A program made the translations under genes and the position numbers. A stretch of DNA of 16,806 nucleotides, taken from assembly GCA_034006405.1 (NCBI GenBank), contig JAVESW010000014.1, forward strand, positions 1 through 16,806, given 5' to 3'. A model generated the notes under the pieces. It was not told the origin of the DNA. It ran no database searches and was given only the letters and a program-made list of their open reading frames with translations. Shown here one piece after another: positions 7,398 through 15,165 of this stretch. Each line of letters begins with the position of its first letter. Within the stretch, counting starts at the first letter, position 1. This DNA comes from JALNYB01 sp023230065 (GTDB lineage Archaea; Thermoplasmatota; Thermoplasmata; Methanomassiliicoccales; Methanomethylophilaceae).

Positions 7398-8594
7398 ATG
7401 GGAGCAGATTTTAAATTTATTCATTGTGCGGACCTCCATCTGGGAAGTAGATTTTCAGGTGTTTCACAGAAGGATCCGAAATTAGGAAAGAGGATGACAG
7501 AATCGATCTTTTCTTCTTTCGATAGGATAATAGATTTGGCCATCTTAGAAAAAGCGGATCTTATGGTGATATCAGGAGATGTCTTCGATGAAGAGAATGA
7601 GACACCTGCTACAAGATATAGATTCGCCAGAGCTCTGGAGAAAGTCAAGATACAGTGTTACATCTCATTAGGAAACCACGATTTCAAGAGGTCTTGGGAG
7701 GACAGCATCCCCTATCCAGAGAATGTTCATATTTTTTCTTCTTCTGAAACAGAAAAACAGATAATAAATATCAATGGAAATCAGATAGAATTGATCGGAC
7801 GCAGTTTCGAATCTAGGAATACAGCTGAGAATTACGCATCATCATTTTACGGTTCATATGATAAATTTACGATAGGTGTGCTTCATTGCAGTGTGGACAC
7901 TCCGCGGGAATATGGTGATTATGCTCCTTGCAGATTATCCGATCTTCTCAATAAGAACGTGGATTATTGGGCTTTAGGTCATATTCATAAACGTTCCGAA
8001 TTGAATGAGCGCCCTTTTGTAATATATCCTGGAAATATACAAGGAAGGAATCCCAAGGAGTCTGGAAATAAAGGAGCGTATGTTGTTTCTGTCTCTAATG
8101 GAAGGGTTTCAGAGACCAGATTTGTTCCTACGCAAGAAATATTGTGGCAGGATATCGAGACGGACATATCTGGAAAGGATATGCAGGCGCTTATAAGTGA
8201 CATATCTGGAAAAGCTAAACATGATTCAATATTATCAATTTACATAATAGGTAAAGGAGATATGGATTCTGTCCTCCGTTTAGGATTAGACGGCGTTATA
8301 GATCAAATTTCCAAGGTAACGGGGTGTGTCATATCTTCTGTTGAATTGTCTACCTCGCCTGCTACAGATCTGAGTAAAATCTCAGAAATGAACGATCTCA
8401 GATCAAAGATGGTCGCAGTATCTAACAAAATGTCAGGATTAGGCAGAAATGATTTGATCGATAAGATATGTTTGACCAGAGCTTCTGCAGAGATAAGATA
8501 CATATTCGAAAGTATGAGTGATGAGGAACTTCGCTCTATGGTACAGGATGCTGAGATGCTTCTGATCGAGAAACTAACAGAGGCGTCCAGATGA
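7398..8594 (+). CDS. Mre11/SbcD/YhaO-like metallophosphoesterase (DNA repair nuclease)
   Basis: A 398-aa protein of the SbcD/Mre11/YhaO group (COG0420 type). Members are two-metal nucleases acting on DNA ends with an SMC-like partner. All phosphoesterase motifs are present: Asp12-x-His14 in CADLHLG, Gly60-Asp61 in ISGDVFDE, GNHD at 92-95, His163 in VLHCS, and GHIH with His195 and His197. The C-terminal 200 residues (capping and partner-binding region) show no recognised motif. The length suits YhaO. Its stop overlaps the start of the next gene as ATGA at 8591-8594, so the nuclease and ATPase are probably made in fixed ratio. The start is chosen at ATG 7398 from the conserved FKFIHCADLHLG beginning and the TATA box 26 bp upstream. 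It could be the main Mre11 of the organism or a YhaO-like paralogue. Confidence 0.9.
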   Translation: MGADFKFIHCADLHLGSRFSGVSQKDPKLGKRMTESIFSSFDRIIDLAILEKADLMVISGDVFDEENETPATRYRFARALEKVKIQCYISLGNHDFKRSWEDSIPYPENVHIFSSSETEKQIININGNQIELIGRSFESRNTAENYASSFYGSYDKFTIGVLHCSVDTPREYGDYAPCRLSDLLNKNVDYWALGHIHKRSELNERPFVIYPGNIQGRNPKESGNKGAYVVSVSNGRVSETRFVPTQEILWQDIETDISGKDMQALISDISGKAKHDSILSIYIIGKGDMDSVLRLGLDGVIDQISKVTGCVISSVELSTSPATDLSKISEMNDLRSKMVAVSNKMSGLGRNDLIDKICLTRASAEIRYIFESMSDEELRSMVQDAEMLLIEKLTEASR

Positions 8595-10885
8595 AGATAA
8601 GATCAGTAAGGATAGATTCTTTCGGGATATTTAAGGATAAGAAATACAGTGATATTTCGCCCGGTCTTACAGTCATCTATGGTAAAAACGAAACTGGAAA
8701 AACAACTCTGATGGAATTCATCAGAAGTACGTTATTTCCTGGAAAACAAAGGAAGGTCTATCCTGCTTATAATAAAACTGATGCTGGCGAAATAAGAATA
8801 GATCTTGATGATGCTGTTGATATTACAATCGTAAGAAATGGAAAGACCAGCGTTTTTGAGAAGGACGGAAAACAATTGCCTACCGATATCACACACATCG
8901 ATGCTGTGACCTATCGTAGCATATTCGCCATGAATCCCGACGATCTCAGGGATCTGGAAATAGTTTCGTCAGGAGATATAAAAAACCGTTTTCTGACTAT
9001 TCCAGGCGGAGAGAATCTTCCGTCAGTCATAGAAGATATTGATAAAGAAAGTTCTCTTTTGATGACGACCACCAGGATGACTGAGACAACGAAGATCGGA
9101 AGCAAGATCTCTGAGATCGAACGCATTAATGTTAATATCGCGAATTCTACAGTTATAGGAAATAGATATTCTGAATTGTACATCGAACTCAGCGAATTAG
9201 AGGTGCAGATAGGCGATCTGAAGAAAAAGGAGCTTGTAAATGCAGAATTAAGGGCTGTAACAAATCTTCGTAATTCTCAGGTAAATAATATCACCACTCT
9301 CGAAGGTCTGAGAGAAACCAGGAAACTGTTGGTTGATTCTGAGATCATTCACGAAGGAGATAAGGAACAGTACGACCGTCTGAAAGCAGATATTGAGACT
9401 AAGATTGAGGTATGTAAAAGAGTAAACAGTAGATTATCAGTTGCATCCGTGCCACTCAACGACTATGATAAAGATGCTATACTCCAAAATAAGGATCGGA
9501 TCGAAGCCCTCAAAGATAAGATTGGCCTCTATTCTGAATTGTCCAATCAGAAGAATGATTTTGAGATGGAGATCGAAAGAGAGACCAGGACATTGAATAG
9601 GAACATGTCTGAGTTGGGAATTACAAAGGATATGTTTGATGGCAAGGTCGCTATCCGTGCACCTTCTACAAACTATTCTGTCAAGAGATTTCCGTTGTCG
9701 TTTACACTCATGTTAGCAGGCATTGTGTTGTTAGCTGCCGGGATCTTTACAAGTTTGTACATATTGATGATAGGTTTGATCCCTCTGCTCTCAGGTGTCA
9801 TTCTGTTGTTTAGGAACAACAATACAACAAAGAAAGTTCATAAGGATGCGGGTTTAGTCGATCTAGATATTGTCAATCTTAGAAATTACAATGAATCTAT
9901 AGATACAAAGATGAAGGATTTGGAGAAGATCAATTCAAAGTTGTCAGAGATGTCAAAGGAATTGAATTACGTAGCAGATGCCGTTAATATACCAAGGTCT
10001 TCATTCAGAACAGATATCATATTGTTATCTGATCTGGTGTCAAAAAGCATTATGGTCAAAAAGATTGCGGATGAACGGTCTGATGTGAACCACGAATTGA
10101 AAGAATCTGAGATGAATTTTAGATTATTCATATCTAAATTCGGAACAGAAGAAAGATTCTTGATTCTCTATAAACAAAGTGTGAAGAGATCAGATCTCGA
10201 TCGTAAGATCTATGTTCTTGAGGACAGCATAAAATCATCGGGATATGATATGAATGCGAAGGGTTTCGAAGAGATACCTGTTCTTGAAGATGTCACCGAG
10301 AGACTCGATATGATGAATAAGCATTATGGTGAATTGAAGTCTGAGATGAAAGCTATCATGGATGATGAATACATAGAAGGGTTGATGAATGCACGTGCGT
10401 CATCAAGGTCTGAGTTACGCGAATTGGTTAAAAGGTGGGGAACTTTGTCATTGGCATCCGCAATCACGGATATTGCATGTAAAGAGATATACGATACAGT
10501 TCAGCCAGATGTTGTAAAGACGGCTAACACATATATCGATTTGATGACATGTGGAAGATATAGTTTGGATAGTGATCCACGTAATACAGGGATCTCCGTA
10601 ATATCCAATGATACAATGAAGACTGAAAACCAGTGGAGTTCTGGTCTCGGAGATCAGATACGTCTTTCATTGAAGATGGCAGTAGCAAAGGAGTTGTCAT
10701 CTGAAGAAAGGTTGCCAATAATGTTGGACGATGTTCTTTTGATGTTTGATTCAGATAGGAAGAGGGGTGCATGCAAAGCACTCTTGAAGATGTCCGAAGA
10801 TATGCAGATATTGTTTTTCACCTGTGACAGGGAAACAAAGGATATAATGTTGGATGAGGGCTGCACGAGTGTGTTGGAATTATAA
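8591..10885 (+). CDS. Rad50/SbcC/YhaN-like ATPase with central transmembrane hairpin
   Basis: A 764-aa SMC-like ATPase, presumed partner of the preceding nuclease. The N-terminal half-domain begins with IRSVRIDSFGIF and Walker A GKNETGKTT (31-39). The C-terminal half has a signature-like SSGLGDQIRLSL (from about 683) and Walker B LPIMLDD with Asp713/Asp714. Between them lie two predicted coiled-coil stretches, about 175-350 and 420-620. They are separated not by a Rad50 CxxC zinc hook but by two adjacent hydrophobic segments at about 368-408. This is the plan of YhaN-type proteins (COG4717), not of classical Rad50. It predicts a protein whose coiled-coil tip sits in the membrane. No CxxC motif was found anywhere in the protein. 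It is the last gene of the operon; a strong new promoter begins just after its stop. Confidence 0.88.
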   Translation: MKIRSVRIDSFGIFKDKKYSDISPGLTVIYGKNETGKTTLMEFIRSTLFPGKQRKVYPAYNKTDAGEIRIDLDDAVDITIVRNGKTSVFEKDGKQLPTDITHIDAVTYRSIFAMNPDDLRDLEIVSSGDIKNRFLTIPGGENLPSVIEDIDKESSLLMTTTRMTETTKIGSKISEIERINVNIANSTVIGNRYSELYIELSELEVQIGDLKKKELVNAELRAVTNLRNSQVNNITTLEGLRETRKLLVDSEIIHEGDKEQYDRLKADIETKIEVCKRVNSRLSVASVPLNDYDKDAILQNKDRIEALKDKIGLYSELSNQKNDFEMEIERETRTLNRNMSELGITKDMFDGKVAIRAPSTNYSVKRFPLSFTLMLAGIVLLAAGIFTSLYILMIGLIPLLSGVILLFRNNNTTKKVHKDAGLVDLDIVNLRNYNESIDTKMKDLEKINSKLSEMSKELNYVADAVNIPRSSFRTDIILLSDLVSKSIMVKKIADERSDVNHELKESEMNFRLFISKFGTEERFLILYKQSVKRSDLDRKIYVLEDSIKSSGYDMNAKGFEEIPVLEDVTERLDMMNKHYGELKSEMKAIMDDEYIEGLMNARASSRSELRELVKRWGTLSLASAITDIACKEIYDTVQPDVVKTANTYIDLMTCGRYSLDSDPRNTGISVISNDTMKTENQWSSGLGDQIRLSLKMAVAKELSSEERLPIMLDDVLLMFDSDRKRGACKALLKMSEDMQILFFTCDRETKDIMLDEGCTSVLEL

Positions 10886-10894
10886 ACTCCACCC

Positions 10895-10908
10895 AAACCT
10901 TTTAAATA
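10895..10908 (+). promoter_or_regulatory. Strong BRE/TATA promoter upstream of the dnaG leader
   Basis: AAACC (BRE-like) runs directly into TTTTAAATA, the best archaeal promoter match in the window. Transcription is predicted to begin near 10928-10930, almost 245 nt before the dnaG ATG. Confidence 0.65.
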
Positions 10909-10927
10909 GATTATCAAATACAGGTTG

Positions 10928-11146
10928 CAAGGGAGAATAGCAATTCCCCTGTTCACTGATTCACTATCACAATAATTCCTTCGTTAGAAAGCGAAGAAGT
11001 CATAATACCGTGCCATCACAGGAGCGACCTGACTGGCTCACACTCAAAAACGGTTAAAAAGATGGGTAAAACAGAGCGAGTATGCCAATTGAGGATCAAT
11101 ATTTTCCGGGGCAGCATTACAGCAGAGCAGGCAGAATGGTTTTTTT
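10928..11146 (+). ncRNA. Putative structured non-coding RNA or long dnaG 5' leader
   Basis: Non-coding stretch between the strong promoter and dnaG. Hand reading finds several compact stems: 10931-10949 (GGG, bulged A, GAAT paired with ATTCCCC, loop AGCA); 10979-10996 (CTTCGT paired with GCGAAG); 11010-11041 (GCCA/TGGC and CAGG/CCTG separated by an asymmetric internal loop); and 11083-11113 (TGCC/GGCA enclosing ATTGA/TCAAT). It ends at a run of seven T. I compared it by eye with SRP RNA, RNase P RNA, C/D and H/ACA guide RNAs and tRNA and found no convincing match. An in-frame ATG at 11062 exists, but the 37 residues it would add to DnaG have no likeness to the conserved DnaG start. It is either an independent small RNA or a regulatory leader. 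The ends are estimates. Confidence 0.4.
11140..11146 (+). terminator. T7 tract, possible intrinsic termination site
   Basis: A run of seven T follows the structured region, 26 nt before the dnaG start. Oligo-T tracts alone can terminate archaeal RNA polymerase. Full termination here would leave dnaG without an obvious promoter, so partial read-through (attenuation) is one possibility. Confidence 0.35.
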
Positions 11147-11159
11147 CCTCCAACCCCAC

Positions 11160-11165
11160 GGAGGG
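11160..11165 (+). promoter_or_regulatory. Ribosome binding site of dnaG
   Basis: GGAGGG lies 7 nt before ATG 11173. This strong site, together with the conserved beginning MNIDPNATKYMIKAK, fixes the start and rejects the longer frame from 11062. Unlike the leaderless genes here, dnaG is evidently translated from a leadered mRNA. Confidence 0.75.
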
Positions 11166-11172
11166 CACATTA

Positions 11173-12807
11173 ATGAATATAGATCCAAACGCAACTAAAT
11201 ACATGATCAAAGCGAAGATCACAGCCGACGGTGTCGTGGAGAAACCCGATGTCGTAGGGGCAATTTTCGGACAAACCGAAGGACTTTTGGGAGATGACCT
11301 CGATCTGAGAGATCTCCAGAAATCCGGAAGGATCGGTAGAATCGAGGTCGAGATCGTTTCCAAGGGCGGAAAGTCCGAAGGAATAATTTACATGGCTTCA
11401 AGTCTCGACCAGGTCGAAACAGTAATTCTCGCATCAGCATTAGAGACTATTGACCGTGTCGGTCCATGCAAAGCAGGAATTCGTATCCTCGGTATCGAAG
11501 ATGTAAGGATAACAAAGAGAGAGAAGGTTGTTGAGAGGGCAAAGGAGCTTCTTGTAAATCTTATTGCTCAGTCGAAAGGAACAAGTTCCAATCTTACGCA
11601 AAGTATCAGGCAGAGTATCCAGGTCGAGGAGATAACATCCTATGGAAAGGACAGATGCCCGGCAGGACCTGCAGTCAAAGACTCCGAGTCCATAATAATC
11701 GTAGAAGGCAGATCAGATGTTCTCAATCTGCTCAGAGCAGGTATCAAGAACGGTATTGCGGTTGAGGGTACAAACATTCCGAAGACAGTTCAGGATCTTT
11801 CAAGGGAAAGGGTCTCAACTGCATTTGTTGACGGTGACAGAGGAGGAGAACTAATATTAAGAGAACTTTTCCAGACCTCAGAGATCGACTTCGTTGCTCG
11901 TGCACCACGTGCGCATGAAGTAGAAGAACTCACTTCTAAACAGCTCGTTAAATGTCTCCGTAACAAAGTACCCGGAGATCAATACATGGAAATGAATGGG
12001 ATGGTCACTGAGGAGAAAGAACTCAGCGGAGATTCTGAAGCTGTTCCATTAGAGCAACCTCGTCGTGATTTCGAAGAGAAACCCAAGAGAGAGCATGATG
12101 ACAGGCGTGAGCGCGAGGACCGTCATGAGCGCAGGGATAATAGGAACGATAGGAGCGACAGGACAGATAGGTCCGAAAGATCGGATAGGTCAGACAGGCC
12201 TAAGAGAGAGATCAGAATCAGAGATTCAGATTCTGAAGAAAGGCCCAAGAACCGTTTCAGTTCTGAGAATGCAGATAGATTCAAGAAAAAGGTATTCGTT
12301 GAGAAAGAGCCTGTTGTAGAACCTGTAGCAGTCGAGGAACAGATTTTAGAACCTGTTGCAGAACCTGTTGTAGAATCTGTAATAGAAGAACAGCCTGTTG
12401 AGGTAGTTGTCAAAGAGCTCAAACCAAGGAGAGAGCGCACAGATAAATCTTCTGAAGACAAATCCTCAAGGACACTTCGTGGAAAGAAAGACAGGAATAC
12501 AAAGACATTATCTGAAGAGCAGATAGCTTTCAGAGATATGCTTTTGGACATGTCTTCAACACACAATGCAAAACTCTTGTCCGCAGATAACAGCATTATA
12601 AGAGATGTAGCAGTAAAAAGCCTTGTAAATTCCTTGAAAGAGGATTCCGAAGGTGTAGTAGCTATCGTTTTCGACGGTGTCATTTCACAGAGGATTATGG
12701 ACGTATCATCTGAGAAAGGGATAAGGACAGTTGTCGGCACTCGTAAAGGAAACATTACAAAGATGCCTGCAGATATAACTATCTGGACCAAAGAAAACCT
12801 TTATTGA
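11173..12807 (+). CDS. dnaG: Archaeal DnaG (Toprim domain protein, exosome-associated primase homologue)
   Basis: A 544-aa archaeal DnaG. In studied archaea it is a stable exosome subunit that favours poly(A)-rich RNA and has weak primase activity. The N-terminal archaeal domain (about 1-165) contains GAIFGQTEGLLG and KSGRIGRIEVE. The Toprim domain (about 172-285) has Glu178 in VEGRSD and Asp220/Asp222 in DGDRGG. A C-terminal conserved domain (about 447-544) includes VVAIVFDGVISQR. Between them is a long low-complexity linker: about 297-343 is dominated by Arg, Asp and Ser with repeated RSDR-like units, and about 375-416 by Glu, Pro and Val. DnaG homologues vary in this linker, but the RD/RS character here is striking. 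The next gene starts 14 nt after the stop, so the two probably form an operon. Transcription appears to start about 245 nt upstream. Confidence 0.95.
   Translation: MNIDPNATKYMIKAKITADGVVEKPDVVGAIFGQTEGLLGDDLDLRDLQKSGRIGRIEVEIVSKGGKSEGIIYMASSLDQVETVILASALETIDRVGPCKAGIRILGIEDVRITKREKVVERAKELLVNLIAQSKGTSSNLTQSIRQSIQVEEITSYGKDRCPAGPAVKDSESIIIVEGRSDVLNLLRAGIKNGIAVEGTNIPKTVQDLSRERVSTAFVDGDRGGELILRELFQTSEIDFVARAPRAHEVEELTSKQLVKCLRNKVPGDQYMEMNGMVTEEKELSGDSEAVPLEQPRRDFEEKPKREHDDRREREDRHERRDNRNDRSDRTDRSERSDRSDRPKREIRIRDSDSEERPKNRFSSENADRFKKKVFVEKEPVVEPVAVEEQILEPVAEPVVESVIEEQPVEVVVKELKPRRERTDKSSEDKSSRTLRGKKDRNTKTLSEEQIAFRDMLLDMSSTHNAKLLSADNSIIRDVAVKSLVNSLKEDSEGVVAIVFDGVISQRIMDVSSEKGIRTVVGTRKGNITKMPADITIWTKENLY
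12135..12198 (+). repeat. Degenerate GAYAGG-type repeats in the dnaG linker
   Basis: Within dnaG the sequence repeats GATAGG/GACAGG with short spacers such as AGC, TCC and TCA. It encodes alternating Asp-Arg and Ser residues. Slippage at such repeats would change linker length without leaving the frame when units of three bases are gained or lost. Confidence 0.6.
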
Positions 12808-12821
12808 AAGTGTGATTCAAA

Positions 12822-14339
12822 ATGACCAAGAAAAAAGCTGTTGAAACATGGGATGACCTCAAAGGTCTGAAGAGTACAGCCGACATCTTGATCCCTCTGG
12901 ACCCTCTCGATAGGGTCTTGGGGCAGGAAGAAGCCATCAAATTGGCAAAGATCGCCGCTATTCAACGGAGGCATCTTCTTCTTGTAGGTCCCCCGGGAAC
13001 AGGAAAGTCGATGATAGCACGCGCTTTGTCAATGAACCTTCCGAAGCCCAAGCACGAGATAAGGGTAGTAAAGAATCCCGAGAACACCGAAAGGCCATTC
13101 TTAGAGGTTCTTGATGAGCAACAGGTCTTAGATGAGGAAAGCATCCGTGCAGAATCTGTCGGTAAATTGATGGATCCAGAGAACGCCCCTACAAACGTAG
13201 CCGAGCGTCTGGGATATCTGTGTAAGAATTGTAAGACCTTTTCTTCGCCCACCGAGATAGTATGCCCTTCATGTCAGAAGAGTAAGATCGAAGGTGTTGC
13301 CAACACGAATCCATTCGGCGATCTCATAGGAGGTCTTCTCGAATCCGCCATGCCTCAAATGGTTGTAGGAAAGGACAAGGTCCATACGACCCGTATCCTT
13401 GCTGACGGTACTGAAGAGACAGTGGTGTTCGAGCGTGCCGGAGATAAGATAAGGATGTTGGATAGCAAATCCCTTCAGAAGAGAAGTCAATTGAATAAAA
13501 AGTCGAATCAGAAAGTGCTTGTTAAACTAAACAGGGACCCGTTCATCTTAGCCACTGGAGCTTCGGAAACAGAACTTCTAGGAGATGTTAAACACGATCC
13601 ATATGGTGGACACGATAAACTCGGTACACCCTCATATGAGAGGGTCGTTGCAGGTTCTATTCATGAGGCACATGAAGGAGTGTTGTTCATCGATGAGATT
13701 TCCCATTTAGGAAATCTTCAGAGATTCATCCTTACTGCGATGCAGGAGAAGAAATTTCCCATTGCAGGACGCAATTCTCAGTCTGCGGGTGCAAGTGTAA
13801 AGGTGGAAAATGTTCCCTGTGATTTCATTCTCGTCGCGGCGTGCAATATTCAGGATTTGGAAAATATTCTTTCGCCATTGAGGTCGAGGATCATCGGATG
13901 CGGATACGAAGTACTCGTAGACGTTGCGATGCCAGACACACCTCATAATCGTGCGAAATATGCACAATTCGTGGCTCAGGAAATTCAGATGGACGGACAC
14001 ATACCTCCTGCCAATATCGAGTCTGTCGAAGCTATAATCGAAGAGGGAAAGAAGCGTGCAAAGGCAGATAATCAGCCGAATTCGCTCACCTTAAGATTGA
14101 GAGAGATGGGTGGACTCATAAGGGCTGCCGGAGATGTTGCTGTCATGGAAGGAGCAAAGATGATCACCGCAGAGCATATCATAGAGGCTCGCAGAAGATC
14201 AAGACCTGTTGAAGAACAGATCAAAGAAAAATATGGTTCTTATCAGAAAGGCGTTTCAAAGGATATCTCGAAAGCTCAGAATGAGAAATCAGAGTATTAT
14301 TTTGAGAATGAGCATATAGGCGACCAAATGTTTCAGTGA
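12822..14339 (+). CDS. LonB-like AAA+ ATPase with zinc ribbon, lacking the protease domain
   Basis: A 505-aa AAA+ protein closest to the ATPase part of archaeal LonB. It has Walker A GPPGTGKS (56-63), the LonB block ATGASETELLGDVKHDP then LGTP, Walker B VLFIDEI with Asp291/Glu292, TAMQEKKFPI, sensor-1 Asn342 in VAACN, arginine finger region LRSR (353-356) and the lid LTLRLREMGGLIRAAGD. It differs from LonB in two ways. The insertion between Walker A and B, where LonB carries its membrane anchor, here holds a zinc ribbon (Cys134, 137, 148, 151) and no TM segment. The protein stops about 60 residues after the lid with no Ser-Lys protease domain. It is probably a soluble hexameric remodelling ATPase. 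It follows dnaG by 14 nt, so a role with DnaG or the exosome is conceivable but unproved. Confidence 0.88.
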   Translation: MTKKKAVETWDDLKGLKSTADILIPLDPLDRVLGQEEAIKLAKIAAIQRRHLLLVGPPGTGKSMIARALSMNLPKPKHEIRVVKNPENTERPFLEVLDEQQVLDEESIRAESVGKLMDPENAPTNVAERLGYLCKNCKTFSSPTEIVCPSCQKSKIEGVANTNPFGDLIGGLLESAMPQMVVGKDKVHTTRILADGTEETVVFERAGDKIRMLDSKSLQKRSQLNKKSNQKVLVKLNRDPFILATGASETELLGDVKHDPYGGHDKLGTPSYERVVAGSIHEAHEGVLFIDEISHLGNLQRFILTAMQEKKFPIAGRNSQSAGASVKVENVPCDFILVAACNIQDLENILSPLRSRIIGCGYEVLVDVAMPDTPHNRAKYAQFVAQEIQMDGHIPPANIESVEAIIEEGKKRAKADNQPNSLTLRLREMGGLIRAAGDVAVMEGAKMITAEHIIEARRRSRPVEEQIKEKYGSYQKGVSKDISKAQNEKSEYYFENEHIGDQMFQ

Positions 14340-14351
14340 ACTTTTTAATGC

Positions 14352-14367
14352 AAACCTTTTTCAAATA
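14352..14367 (+). promoter_or_regulatory. BRE/TATA promoter for the MazG-like gene
   Basis: AAACC followed by TTTTTCAAATA is laid out like the promoter at 10895. The TATA centre near 14361 lies 26-27 bp before ATG 14388, which favours leaderless translation from that codon over ATG 14379. Confidence 0.55.
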
Positions 14368-14387
14368 TCTATTTTGATATGGTCCTT

Positions 14388-14714
14388 ATGGCAGTAAAAC
14401 AAGTGAACAAACTCGTTCGCGATAAGATACCCGGCATAATCGGTGAAACCGGTGCAACGCCGAATTTTAGATTATTGGATGACAAAGAATTCTTGGACGC
14501 TCTGAACGACAAACTTTTGGAGGAGGTCGAGGAATACAAAAAGGAGAAGAATCTGGAAGAGTTGGCAGATATCCTTCAAGTCATTTGCACAATATCAGAG
14601 GTCATCGGTGGCGGACAGAGGGAATTGGAATATCTTAGAGATGAGAAGGCAATGGAGCGCGGCAGATTCGATATGCACGTATTCCTCGAATCTGTTGAAG
14701 ATAAAAAATCATGA
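14388..14714 (+). CDS. MazG-like / phosphoribosyl-ATP pyrophosphohydrolase-like protein
   Basis: A 108-aa protein (111 if ATG 14379 is used) of the all-alpha NTP pyrophosphohydrolase group. The start VNKLVRDKIP followed by a Leu-rich helix, the acidic helix LLEEVEEYKK and the ELADILQVI segment give the E-x2-E and E-x2-D pattern of Mg2+-binding helices. Such proteins hydrolyse non-canonical or excess nucleoside triphosphates to monophosphate and pyrophosphate. Stand-alone members of this subgroup are common in archaea, and their exact substrate is mostly unknown. It is too unlike HisE in its beginning to call a histidine enzyme, and no his genes are nearby. It is transcribed alone, and its stop abuts that of the convergent GNAT gene. 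Confidence 0.82.
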   Translation: MAVKQVNKLVRDKIPGIIGETGATPNFRLLDDKEFLDALNDKLLEEVEEYKKEKNLEELADILQVICTISEVIGGGQRELEYLRDEKAMERGRFDMHVFLESVEDKKS

Positions 14715-15155
14715 GTTAACGTACGCTGTGCAGATCAATCTGATGGCATCACCGTGATCCACGTAGAAATCAGGCATGTATTCCACTTCTACGAATCCTC
14801 TTTTCTTATAGAAGTTGAGAGAATCGAGATTTTTAGCCCTTACTTCCAACTGAATGAGCGGACGTCCATCGATTATAGATCTCAGTTTGAATTCTTTGAG
14901 AAGTTGATCTCCGACACCTTTGCCCCTCATGGGCTCATCAACAGCGAATAGAGGGACCATGGACCTACCTTCAAGGAGGGAACCGAGGATATATCCCACG
15001 ACTTTTCCTGTGTAGTCGCATGCGACCAATTGTCCTTTCGGCCATTGCATCATAAAATAACTGAAGACTTCAGGAGCGTAATACTCATCAAGAGAGGCAC
15101 ACGTGATCCGGTATGCGGGGCCCTTGTCTTCGAGTCTCATCTGTCTGACTATCAT
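14709..15155 (-). CDS. GNAT family N-acetyltransferase (RimI-like)
   Basis: A 148-aa single-domain acetyltransferase (150 aa if the GTG at 15161 is used). It has the IVRQMRLEDKGPAYRI first strand-helix, strand VACDYTGKVVGYILG, strand VPLFAVDEPMRGKGVG containing the acetyl-CoA pyrophosphate loop R-G-K-G-V-G, and the LEVRAKNLDSLNFYKKRGF motif with the Asn and Tyr typical of RimI. RimI/Ard1-type enzymes acetylate protein N-termini, and the LDEYY then FSYF segment is compatible with that role. The substrate cannot be read from sequence. It starts 10 nt after the stop of the PLD-like gene (4 nt if GTG is used), so they form an operon. Its stop overlaps that of the MazG-like gene at 14709-14714. 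Confidence 0.85.
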   Translation of the reverse strand: MIVRQMRLEDKGPAYRITCASLDEYYAPEVFSYFMMQWPKGQLVACDYTGKVVGYILGSLLEGRSMVPLFAVDEPMRGKGVGDQLLKEFKLRSIIDGRPLIQLEVRAKNLDSLNFYKKRGFVEVEYMPDFYVDHGDAIRLICTAYVNS

Positions 15156-15165
15156 CGTCACTCAT

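Noticed and set aside
10928..11146. Assignment of the dnaG upstream region as SRP RNA or RNase P RNA
   Set aside because: A GCAAGGGAG string loosely recalls the SRP helix 8 core, but the paired context is wrong; no RNase P conserved blocks were found.
11062..11172. 37-residue N-terminal extension of DnaG from ATG 11062
   Set aside because: No ribosome binding site before 11062, a strong one before 11173, and the conserved archaeal DnaG start begins at 11173.
12123..12791. 222-codon minus-strand open frame under the dnaG linker and C-terminus
   Set aside because: Its Ser/Leu-rich repeats mirror the repetitive Arg/Asp/Glu coding on the other strand, which removes stops by chance.
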